A program made the translations under genes and the position numbers. 36,470 bases of DNA from Methanomicrobia archaeon (GTDB taxonomy: Archaea > Halobacteriota > Syntropharchaeia > Alkanophagales > Methanospirareceae), in contig JAFGKP010000123.1 in assembly GCA_016928455.1 (NCBI GenBank), positions 1 to 36,470 of the forward strand, in the 5' to 3' direction. Below are positions 1 through 7,820 of the stretch, in pieces. Numbering within the stretch: the stretch's first letter is position 1; each line of letters opens with the position of its first letter. The notes under the pieces are model-generated. The model made no database searches and was not told the origin of the DNA. It was given only the letters and a program-made list of their open reading frames with translations.

Positions 1-975
1 CGCTTCATCCAGCCCGAACATCAGGTTCATATTCTGGATTGCCTGTCCGGAGCCACCTTTTACCAGGTTGTCAATGGTCGAGATCACCACGATCCGATTA
101 CTGTCTTCTTCAATCGCGAAGCTGAGGTCGCAGAAATTCGTGCCGCGCACAGCACCCAGTGTGGGTACGCCCTGTCGCAGCCGTATAAATCGCTTGTCCG
201 CGTAAACTTGTGCGTAGAGCCGTTCTATTTCCTCAGCCGTCTTAGAGCCGCGGTCTTTCAAGAAGACATGCGCCGTGGTCAGTATACCGCGGATGGCGGG
301 TATGACATGGGGTGTGAAGCTCACGGGGACCGGTAACTCCTGCCGCATCTCCGCGACGTGCCGGTGCGCGGTGACCTGGTAGGGGATGATATTCTCAGCG
401 AGATTGGGAAAATGTGATTTCTCGGACGGCGCTTCCCCCGCACCCGAGATACCGGACTTCGAGTCGAAGAGCACGCGTTGCACCAGGCCTGCTCGTACGA
501 GCGGTGCCACCGCCAGGATCGCGCCGGTGGGGTAGCAGCCGGGATTCGCCACCAGGTTCGCCTGCGCGACCTCAGGATGCAGTTCCGGGAGCCCGTAGAC
601 CGCGTTGCGATCCTCTTTATCAGTATGTTCCAGCTTGTAAATCTTCTCGAAGTCTGCCCGCTTCAGGCGATAGTCCGCACTCAGGTCGATCACGCGCACC
701 CCGTTTTCGATGAGACGTGGCACATAGGTCATGGCACTGCCATGAGGAACCGCGACAAAGACCACGTCGCTCCGCGCCGCAATCTCTCGGGGATCAACAT
801 CGTCGTACGGAAGCGTGATGAACGGGGCGAGGTGTGGATTGACGTCGCTAACCTGCTGACCCTTATAGCGCCGGGACGTCACGACAGAGATATTCACCTC
901 GGGATGAGCGAGGAGCAACCGAATGAGCTCAAGGCCGGTGTACCCTGTTCCGCCTATTATTCCTGCTTCGATCAT
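1..975 (-). CDS. argC: N-acetyl-gamma-glutamyl-phosphate reductase, 3' end truncated by window edge
   Basis: Reverse-strand translation begins MIEAGIIGGTGYTGLELIRLLLAHPEV and contains ANPGCYPTGAILA and DSKSGISGAGEAPSEKSHF, typical of ArgC; open to the window edge. Confidence 0.93.
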   Translation of the reverse strand, partial: MIEAGIIGGTGYTGLELIRLLLAHPEVNISVVTSRRYKGQQVSDVNPHLAPFITLPYDDVDPREIAARSDVVFVAVPHGSAMTYVPRLIENGVRVIDLSADYRLKRADFEKIYKLEHTDKEDRNAVYGLPELHPEVAQANLVANPGCYPTGAILAVAPLVRAGLVQRVLFDSKSGISGAGEAPSEKSHFPNLAENIIPYQVTAHRHVAEMRQELPVPVSFTPHVIPAIRGILTTAHVFLKDRGSKTAEEIERLYAQVYADKRFIRLRQGVPTLGAVRGTNFCDLSFAIEEDSNRIVVISTIDNLVKGGSGQAIQNMNLMFGLDEA

Positions 976-1058
976 TTCCGCCTGTCTCTTACCATAATTG
1001 GGTGCTGCTTAATAAACTCCGATTGTTGCATCGTTCTCTTCGGGGCATACTGTTTTGA

Positions 1059-1352
1059 TCAGTCTTTCCAGTGCCACCAGTTCAGGAGTTCAGGCTCGTG
1101 GCGCTCGTGCGATGCGTAATAGACGGCACAGCGAAAGACGTAGAGCACACAGCGATCGACCGGTGCACCTGCACGCGCTTGAAGCTGGCTGAACAACGCT
1201 TCCGGATCGCGCCCCTGCAAATCTGCGATTGCGTGAATGCCCACGGCCCATAAATCTTCCGCGATACGCTTCCCGACGCCCGGTATCAGCTGCAGCTCTT
1301 GCAGCGCCGCTTGCTTCTTTGAGACGCGCATGCCACTCGTAGTTGAATTCAT
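1059..1352 (-). CDS. Helix-hairpin-helix protein, Cdd1 (pathogenicity locus) family
   Basis: ELQLIPGVGKRIAEDLWAVGIHAIADLQGRDPEALF...VDRCVLYVFRCAVYYASHERHEPELLNWWHWKD. Confidence 0.8.
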   Translation of the reverse strand: MNSTTSGMRVSKKQAALQELQLIPGVGKRIAEDLWAVGIHAIADLQGRDPEALFSQLQARAGAPVDRCVLYVFRCAVYYASHERHEPELLNWWHWKD

Positions 1353-1480
1353 TCGGCAGGTGTGATAAAGACCCGTGCTAGAAGAGTACGGATACCGGTT
1401 GGTGGCGCAGCCGTTGAACGACTTCGTGAGTCCGGAGGCCGAAAGAACTTAAAGGTTGAGACAGTAAGGTACAGATAGCG

Positions 1481-1603
1481 ATGGCACGTAAGAGTAACGC
1501 GAAGAAGGAACGAGACAATGCGCGGCTGCAGAAGCTCATTGTGGGGCTCTTTATGGCCTTGATCATGATCGGGTCAGCAATAACGGCGCTAACATTCTTT
1601 TAA
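1481..1603 (+). CDS. Small single-pass membrane protein (40 aa)
   Basis: ATG at 1481: MARKSNAKKERDNARLQKLIVGLFMALIMIGSAITALTFF*; basic N-terminus followed by one hydrophobic helix. Confidence 0.5.
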   Translation: MARKSNAKKERDNARLQKLIVGLFMALIMIGSAITALTFF

Positions 1604-1622
1604 GCAGGATACCGGAGCTCGA

Positions 1623-2099
1623 TCAGGTCTGCTGCGCTTTGATGTACTTGATCAGCCCGCCGCTTTTCAAGAGCTGCTGCATGAACAGGGGAAGTGGTTG
1701 AAACGAATATGCCTCCTGTTTGGTCAGATTTTCTATGAGTCCGCGGTCTACATCGAGTTCGATCTGGTCTTTTTCATCGATCTGATCGACGACATCCGCC
1801 TCGATCAACGGGAGCCCGATATTGATGGCGTTTCTGAAGAAGATCCGTGCGAAGCTCCGTGCGATGACGCACGTTATCCCTGCGCCGAGCAGTGCACGCG
1901 GCGCGTGCTCTCGCGAGCTCCCGCAGCCGAAATTCGAGCCGGCCACGATGATGTCGCCCTCCTGCACCGCGACCGCAAATTCCGGGCGTACCTTCGAGAA
2001 CGCATGTACGGCGAGCGCCTTCGCATCCCCGGTCGTCAGGAACTCTGCGGGGATGATCTGATCGGTATCCACGTTATCACCAAACTTCCAGATTCGCAT
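1623..2099 (-). CDS. leuD: 3-isopropylmalate dehydratase small subunit (LeuD/AksE-type)
   Basis: MRIWKFGDNVDTDQIIPAEFL...GSNFGCGSSREHAPRALLGAGITCVIARSFARIFFRNAINIGLPLIE. Confidence 0.9.
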   Translation of the reverse strand: MRIWKFGDNVDTDQIIPAEFLTTGDAKALAVHAFSKVRPEFAVAVQEGDIIVAGSNFGCGSSREHAPRALLGAGITCVIARSFARIFFRNAINIGLPLIEADVVDQIDEKDQIELDVDRGLIENLTKQEAYSFQPLPLFMQQLLKSGGLIKYIKAQQT

Positions 2100-2265
2100 G
2101 ATCTCTTTCGTCCTAGCTGCAAACTACAGATTAAATAGCTGTGTTTTTTTTTTCGTATAAAAAAGCCAGGTTCAGTGCTGCGCTCCTCGAATTCCTGCAC
2201 ACTTCTCCCGAGCTGCGCTGAGCTGAGCTGTTCGCGACGTCAGGAGCTCTGACGAGCACCAGGAC

Positions 2266-2781
2266 TCACGTGAAGAAGCCCAGCACCCACATGCCAGCTT
2301 TCATTACGCCGACCTTGAGCGAATTACCGAGTCCAACGCCTTCGTACCGTATCGCGCCACTCTCTAAGGCGTCCTGGAACGCGGCAATGGGATTACTGGC
2401 ACTCAGTATCGCGTCTACCGTCGCCTCGGTACTATACGCGCGAATCGTGGGATCTGCGATCTCGCCCTTCACGAAGCTGACCACTTTGGCATCCGAGTCG
2501 GTCACAATGCCCAGTATAAGCACACTCCCGTCGTTCAGCGTGATCTCAGCGTTGATACGCGCATTGCTTGCAACGGTTTTGATGAACGGGATCTTGTCCA
2601 CATTCGCATTGTAGACCGCCACCATAGGCTCGATCGCAGTAAAGAGCGTATCACCCGGGTCCTGGGCTATAGCGGACGGAACGAATCCCGCGAGTATCGT
2701 ACTCACCATGCAGAGGGCGAGAAATGCTGAGAGCAGCTTCATTCTCTTCAGTGATAGCATTTTCAATGGTTCACCTCCCAC
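2266..2781 (-). CDS. Secreted/membrane-anchored protein of unknown function with signal peptide
   Basis: Hydrophobic N-terminus MKLLSAFLALCMVSTILAGFVPSAIAQ; SCP2-like composition downstream (INAEITLNDGSVLILGIVTDSDAKVVSFVKG) is only a weak resemblance. Confidence 0.7.
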   Translation of the reverse strand: MGGEPLKMLSLKRMKLLSAFLALCMVSTILAGFVPSAIAQDPGDTLFTAIEPMVAVYNANVDKIPFIKTVASNARINAEITLNDGSVLILGIVTDSDAKVVSFVKGEIADPTIRAYSTEATVDAILSASNPIAAFQDALESGAIRYEGVGLGNSLKVGVMKAGMWVLGFFT

Positions 2782-2853
2782 CTTGTTAGTGTTCTTCTCT
2801 TTTTTACCGTATTTAAACTTTACGTTCGGTTGGTTCTCGCGAGCATGTCAGAA

Positions 2854-4116
2854 CTACAACTCATTCGGGTCGGTAATCCGGCCGGTGATTGCCGATGCCG
2901 CAACGACCGCGGGATTCGCCAGATATACCTCAGAATCTTTATGCCCCATGCGGCCAATGAAGTTGCGGTTGGTGGTGCTCACGCACCGCTCTCCTTTCGC
3001 GAGCACGCCCATATGCCCGCCCAGGCACGCGCCACAGGTGGGGCCGCAGACAAACGCGCCTGCCGCGAGGAACGTCTGGATAAGCCCTTCTGCGATCGCC
3101 TGCTGGAAGACCCGATCGCTCGCTGGCACGATGATCATCCGCACATCGTCATGCACCCTCCGGGGTGCCTGCAAGAGCGCAGCAGCGACCCGCAAATCCT
3201 CGATACGTCCGTTCGTGCAGGAGCCGAGGTAGGCCTGATCAATAGTGACATCGAGATCGCGTGCCGGCGCGGTATTCTCGGGCACGAAGGGTCGGGCTAC
3301 GGTGGGCGGGATCTCAGCAGCGTCGTATTCATAGATCTTCTCGTAATCCTCACGATGCCCGTCCGCGTATACCGGCGAGTACTCGCCGCGAACGCGCCCC
3401 TTCAGGAACGTGAAGACTTTCTCGTCCGGTGGTATAATCCCGGTCTTCGCCCCGGCTTCGATCGCCATGTTTGCGATGGTAATTCGATCAGAGAGGCTCA
3501 ACTGCTCGATTGCGGTGCCGTAGAACTCCTGCGCACGATAGAGCGAGCCGGAGACGCCAATATCGCCAATGATGTGCAGAATGATATCCTTGCCCATCAC
3601 GAAGGGTTGCAGCGCGCCATCGACCACAAACTTCTGGGTCTCCGGGACCTTGAACCACAATGTACCGGTTGCCATCGCGGCTGCCGCCTCGGTGGAGCCC
3701 ACTCCGGTAGAAAAGGCACCGAGTGCACCGTAGGAGCACGTGTGGGAGTCAGCCCCGATGATTAACCGGCCTGGCGCGGCAAAACCGTCCTCGATCATCA
3801 CCTGGTGGCAGATACCGCCGCGTCCGATTTCATAGTAGTGCGCGATCTTGTAGCGACGCGCATAGGTCCGCAGCGCCTTCGCCTGCTCGGCCGAGGCCAC
3901 ATCCTTATTGGGCACGTAGTGATCCTGGACCACAACTACCTTCTCGCGTTTGATGCTCTGCTCGGGACCGAAGGCCTCGAAGACTTCGAAAGCCGGCACA
4001 CCCGTGACATCGTTCACCATGACATAATCCACGTCACACTCCACGATCTCACCGGCACGTGCCGCCTTCCCCTTGCCAGCTTTCTCACCCAGTATCTTCT
4101 CTGCTATCGTGGGCAT
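2854..4116 (-). CDS. leuC: 3-isopropylmalate dehydratase large subunit (LeuC/AksD-type)
   Basis: MPTIAEKILGEKAGKGKAARAGEIVECDVDYVMVNDVTG...GADSHTCSYGALGAFSTGVGSTE...YLGSCTNGRIEDLR...CGPTCGACLGGHMGVL. Confidence 0.93.
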   Translation of the reverse strand: MPTIAEKILGEKAGKGKAARAGEIVECDVDYVMVNDVTGVPAFEVFEAFGPEQSIKREKVVVVQDHYVPNKDVASAEQAKALRTYARRYKIAHYYEIGRGGICHQVMIEDGFAAPGRLIIGADSHTCSYGALGAFSTGVGSTEAAAAMATGTLWFKVPETQKFVVDGALQPFVMGKDIILHIIGDIGVSGSLYRAQEFYGTAIEQLSLSDRITIANMAIEAGAKTGIIPPDEKVFTFLKGRVRGEYSPVYADGHREDYEKIYEYDAAEIPPTVARPFVPENTAPARDLDVTIDQAYLGSCTNGRIEDLRVAAALLQAPRRVHDDVRMIIVPASDRVFQQAIAEGLIQTFLAAGAFVCGPTCGACLGGHMGVLAKGERCVSTTNRNFIGRMGHKDSEVYLANPAVVAASAITGRITDPNEL

Positions 4117-4194
4117 AGTATCCAGTACAGTAAGTAAGTAACTCCTCGATGCTACGTAAAGAAAAACGTTGCCGCTTTTTTTTTAACAGCCGGG

Positions 4195-4473
4195 CTAGCA
4201 AATTTCCGGGCGGGCGTTTTCGTCCTGCTCGTCGATCTGCTGCGCCAGCGCGATCACCATTGGTAGAGGGACCGTCACCACTCCCTCAGGCCCCGCATTC
4301 AGCGCGACCCAGGTATTCAACGCGGTGCAAATCTTCAGTATCTTTGACTCCTCAACGGTGTGACGGGTAATTGTATGGACGATCTCGTCCCGATTGAGGA
4401 TATTCAGAGCGTAGGTAGCCTCGATAACCTGCAGCAGCGCCTGCGCGCGCGCTCGTGCGTCTACGATGTCCAT
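4195..4473 (-). CDS. Conserved hypothetical protein (92 aa)
   Basis: ORF in the same strand and spacing as its neighbours; no family recognised. Confidence 0.55.
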   Translation of the reverse strand: MDIVDARARAQALLQVIEATYALNILNRDEIVHTITRHTVEESKILKICTALNTWVALNAGPEGVVTVPLPMVIALAQQIDEQDENARPEIC

Positions 4474-4542
4474 ACTGCTTTTTCTTATGCCTCGTTAAGT
4501 AAGCGCAAAAGGGTGTATGATGGTTTTCATGCGGTGCCCGCT

Positions 4543-6012
4543 TCAGGGATAGCTCCCATCCACCCATCTCGTGCCGGTAATCGCAGCCAGCTCCCGCGTT
4601 AGTGCAACGAGATCCTCGCGATCGAGCTTATTCACATCGTCCTTGCCCACAATCCGTGTGAGTTCAGCTATTTCGGCAGTCGCTACCTGTATAAAGTTCG
4701 AAAGCCGTTTTACACCCGCTTCGACCTCAAGCTGCTTCGTCAGACCGGGATTATGCGTCGTTACGCCGGTCGGGCATAGTCCGGTATGGCAGAGCCGGTA
4801 CTGCTCGCAGTTGAGCGCGATCAAGGCCGCGGTGCCCGTGTAAACGGCATTCGCACCCAGAGCGAGGCACCGAGCGAAATCAGCAGACGTCCGCAACCCG
4901 CCGGCGGCAATGAGCGTTATTTTACCGTTCAGGCCCTGATCGGTAAGGTATCGCGCAGCGCGCGGTAACGCCGCGAGAAGGGGAATCCCAACGTTCTCGC
5001 GCACGTAATAGTCGGTCGCACCGGTGCCGCCACCGAAGCCGTCAAGCGCCACGAAATCCACCCCAGCGTCTATGAGCACCTGCAGATCCTGCTCCACGTT
5101 CCCGCAGCCGATCTTCGCACCTACTGGCACACCGTTCGCCTTTTCACGCAGCCACGAGACTTTCGCCTTGATCTCCGCGGGCGTGGTCATGTCGTGGTGA
5201 TGAGCCGGCGAGTCCGCAGCTTCACCACCCGTCAGCCCCCGCACCTCCGCCACATCCGGAGTCATCTTGCTCGCCGGCAGATAGCTGCCCTTGCCGGGAT
5301 ACGCGCCCTGCCCGAACCGAATCTCAACGGCGGCCACACGTTTCAGGATACCCTCGTCCACGCCGAACCTGCCCGTCGCATACTGCCCGATAAGGTAGTC
5401 AGCAGCAGCGTCCAGTTCCTCGTCCAGTATGCCGCCCTCGCCTGAGTTGAATGCGATCTTCACGAGCGCCGCGGTCCGTGAGATGACGAGCTTCACCCGC
5501 TTTGAGGTCGCCCCGTAGCTCATGCCGGAGATCATAATCGGCGCTGCGAGCTTCAGCGGCCGCTTCGCCTGCGGCCCGATGACCACCGCGGTGTTTACCG
5601 GCTCTTCGCGATTTAACGGGATCCTGTGCACCTGTGCGGGAACGAACTGGAGGTGCTGTAACGAGTATGGCAGTTCTTTCAGGGAGCCCATGGACCGCAC
5701 CACGCTCGTGCCCGTCGCGGCCATCTCCTTGATGTCCACCATGGTCTGGTAAAACCCAGCATCCTCGTCCGCTCGCCGCTTGCGCATGCGTATGCCACTA
5801 TCACCAACCGCTTGTTTATCACAGTAGTAGATGCTCTGCAGCTCGTTCTCAGCATACACGGGGCAGAGCGGGCAGCTACAGCCCTTCACCGGGATATCGC
5901 AATTGCTCGCGCCCAGCGCGCAATACAGTACCTCGCCCTGGCACGTGTGCGGATAACTCGGGCAGCTCGCGCAGATGCACTTCTCCCGATTTTCCACGCT
6001 ATCTTCGACCAT
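4543..6012 (-). CDS. FMN-binding glutamate synthase domain protein with N-terminal DUF2769-type Cys-rich module
   Basis: N-term CICASCPSYPHTCQGEVLYCALGASNCDIPVKGCSCPLCPVYAENELQSIYYC; C-term synthase core AAPIMISGMSYGATSKRVK, DGFGGGTGATDYY, CHTGLCPTGVTTHNP. Confidence 0.88.
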   Translation of the reverse strand: MVEDSVENREKCICASCPSYPHTCQGEVLYCALGASNCDIPVKGCSCPLCPVYAENELQSIYYCDKQAVGDSGIRMRKRRADEDAGFYQTMVDIKEMAATGTSVVRSMGSLKELPYSLQHLQFVPAQVHRIPLNREEPVNTAVVIGPQAKRPLKLAAPIMISGMSYGATSKRVKLVISRTAALVKIAFNSGEGGILDEELDAAADYLIGQYATGRFGVDEGILKRVAAVEIRFGQGAYPGKGSYLPASKMTPDVAEVRGLTGGEAADSPAHHHDMTTPAEIKAKVSWLREKANGVPVGAKIGCGNVEQDLQVLIDAGVDFVALDGFGGGTGATDYYVRENVGIPLLAALPRAARYLTDQGLNGKITLIAAGGLRTSADFARCLALGANAVYTGTAALIALNCEQYRLCHTGLCPTGVTTHNPGLTKQLEVEAGVKRLSNFIQVATAEIAELTRIVGKDDVNKLDREDLVALTRELAAITGTRWVDGSYP

Positions 6013-6048
6013 CTTGAGTCCGCTCGCTCAGTTATGCTATGCGTATGC

Positions 6049-6363
6049 TTAGCGTGCTTTGCCGTCACGGCAGAAATAGCCCAGCGGTTTGCCGCTCACT
6101 AACCGGTACTCTTTCCAGATCGGGCAATCGCCGCAGATGCACATCTGACGGGTATTAAGGTCTTTGCAGGCCGCAGTACCCGTTGCGCAATAGAGGCCGG
6201 GAACATCTTCCGGCTTCGGCATCGCGCCGCTACCTCGTGCCCCCTTTGCCGTCGCCCGCTTCTCCTTCACGCATGCGCTTCCGGTCTGCACCGGGCACTG
6301 TGCGCAGATGCACTTCGCAACGTTCTCCGCAGTGAACGGGACTTTTGGGTTTTGTTCAACCAT
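6049..6363 (-). CDS. Stand-alone DUF2769 family Cys-rich protein
   Basis: NVAKCICAQCPVQTGSACV...GLYCATGTAACKDLNTRQMCICGDCPIWKEYRLVSGKPLGYFC; same Cys pattern as the N-terminus of the neighbouring synthase. Confidence 0.82.
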   Translation of the reverse strand: MVEQNPKVPFTAENVAKCICAQCPVQTGSACVKEKRATAKGARGSGAMPKPEDVPGLYCATGTAACKDLNTRQMCICGDCPIWKEYRLVSGKPLGYFCRDGKAR

Positions 6364-6651
6364 CTTTCCACCACCCCATTTCGCTCCGCAGGTACAATAA
6401 AGGTACCCGAAAATTAAGGGTTCCGTTGTTCGTTACTTACTTGCTTGCTTACTTATTTACTACGTGGCGGAACAGGGCCCTTCCGCGCCAACGGCGTTAG
6501 AATACGTGGGGATAGTGCCTCACTCAGCGGTCTACCTGTTGTTTCTCTTCTTCATCCCGCAGCCCAGCACTATCCTATCCAGTCTGCGTTGCGGTTACGC
6601 GTCACGCAAAAGCGATAACTTCAGTGTCCCGCTTGCTTCCGCTACGTCTCT

Positions 6652-6951
6652 CTACGTTACTTTCTGAAGATAGAGCAATACGTCCTCGATCCGTTTTGAA
6701 ACGTCACCCAGTATTTTCTTCTCTTCCGCGCTCAGTGAAGGGGATACCTGGAGCCCTTTCAGGATACCTATCGCCTCAACGGCCTTGTTCATCTGATCTG
6801 TTCGCTTTTCGACCTCGACCCCTTTCTTCTCCCGCTTCTTCGCGCGCTTATGCTTTGCTCTCACATGATGTGCCAAGAGTAATGGCTTGTCAAATTCCGC
6901 GCCGCAATACTTGCACTTATATACCTTCTTCTCTCCAGTCATTTCTTTCAC
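6652..6951 (-). CDS. Small C2H2 zinc-finger protein
   Basis: YKCKYCGAEFDKPLLLAHHVRAKH (C-x2-C-x11/12-H-x4/5-H) followed by a Lys-rich linker and helical tail. Confidence 0.75.
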   Translation of the reverse strand: MKEMTGEKKVYKCKYCGAEFDKPLLLAHHVRAKHKRAKKREKKGVEVEKRTDQMNKAVEAIGILKGLQVSPSLSAEEKKILGDVSKRIEDVLLYLQKVT

Positions 6952-7253
6952 CTTGCTCTTATGATTGTACAGTCAGTATATAAATACAGTGCAGGTATTG
7001 TAGCTGATCGAATGCTATGACCACGCTGTTACTGCTTATTGAGGCGTTGATTAAACACCTTTCTGCGCCTTTACTCTTAACGTTCGCGATGTTTGTGAAT
7101 ACAAAGCGAAATCGAGGATATCACGAACTCTGGGCCGATTGTTTCGTCGCAACAGACAAGCAAGCAGTGATTCATGAGCTGGATTTTCGTGGATGGACAG
7201 CGATATGCCTGTAAACGTGCTCGACCGCCGTATCTCCTCACGTTCAAGGTCCC

Positions 7254-7616
7254 TCACTGAGCAACCACGCCGAGGTAATAAGGGTCCAGAATGGATTGCG
7301 CGTTCTCTGAATGCGGTTCGCCCGTGCCGGGTTTCTCGTCCCACAATGCGGTGCTATCCGTGCCGCAACGCTGGAGTATCGTACTGCCAAAACTGCCACC
7401 GTGGCACGGTATGCCCGTAACGTTATAGACCTCCCCATGGACGACGATCCAGCAATCCTGAGCTGTATTGTGGCGCGCGACCTCTTCGAGCGTGAAGGTC
7501 GGTTCAGACCCATCGTCGCCACCCGGCGCCGGTGCCTGCTCCACGCATCCGATGGTGAAAAGTAGCGCGAGCAGCAGGCCTGCCATGATCCAACCATATA
7601 CATATCTTCGGGTCAT
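7254..7616 (-). CDS. Cytochrome b5-like heme-binding domain lipoprotein
   Basis: Lipobox-like LLFTIGC then FTLEEVARHNTAQDCWIVVHGEVYNVTGIPCHGGSFGSTILQRCGTDSTALW...HSENAQSILDPYYLGVV, matching the cytochrome b5 fold signature. Confidence 0.78.
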   Translation of the reverse strand: MTRRYVYGWIMAGLLLALLFTIGCVEQAPAPGGDDGSEPTFTLEEVARHNTAQDCWIVVHGEVYNVTGIPCHGGSFGSTILQRCGTDSTALWDEKPGTGEPHSENAQSILDPYYLGVVAQ

Positions 7617-7820
7617 TGGTACGGTATACTACGTGGTAAAGGTATTTCTCTCTTTCGCTTGCCTGCCTGCCTGTCTGCCTGCCCACGGGTCTGCCGTCAT
7701 GCATGCATACAGGCACATCGAGGAGCCTCGTGCTCTGTCTGGAACGTGCGCACGGAGCTGGGCGTGAAGATATTTGCCACCAGTGCTTACATACGTACTA
7801 CGCAGTAGAGGCAGCGAGCC

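Noticed and set aside
478-1119. 213-aa + strand ORF
   Set aside because: Antisense to argC with no recognisable motifs
1698-2138. 146-aa + strand ORF
   Set aside because: Antisense to leuD
2147-2160. Poly-T tract as transcription terminator
   Set aside because: It lies upstream of leuD (minus strand) and no + strand gene ends there; similar tracts at 4178 and 17032 are also between gene starts
2830-3765. 311-aa + strand ORF
   Set aside because: Antisense to leuC, whose translation has all expected aconitase-family motifs; the long antisense ORF is a GC-bias artefact
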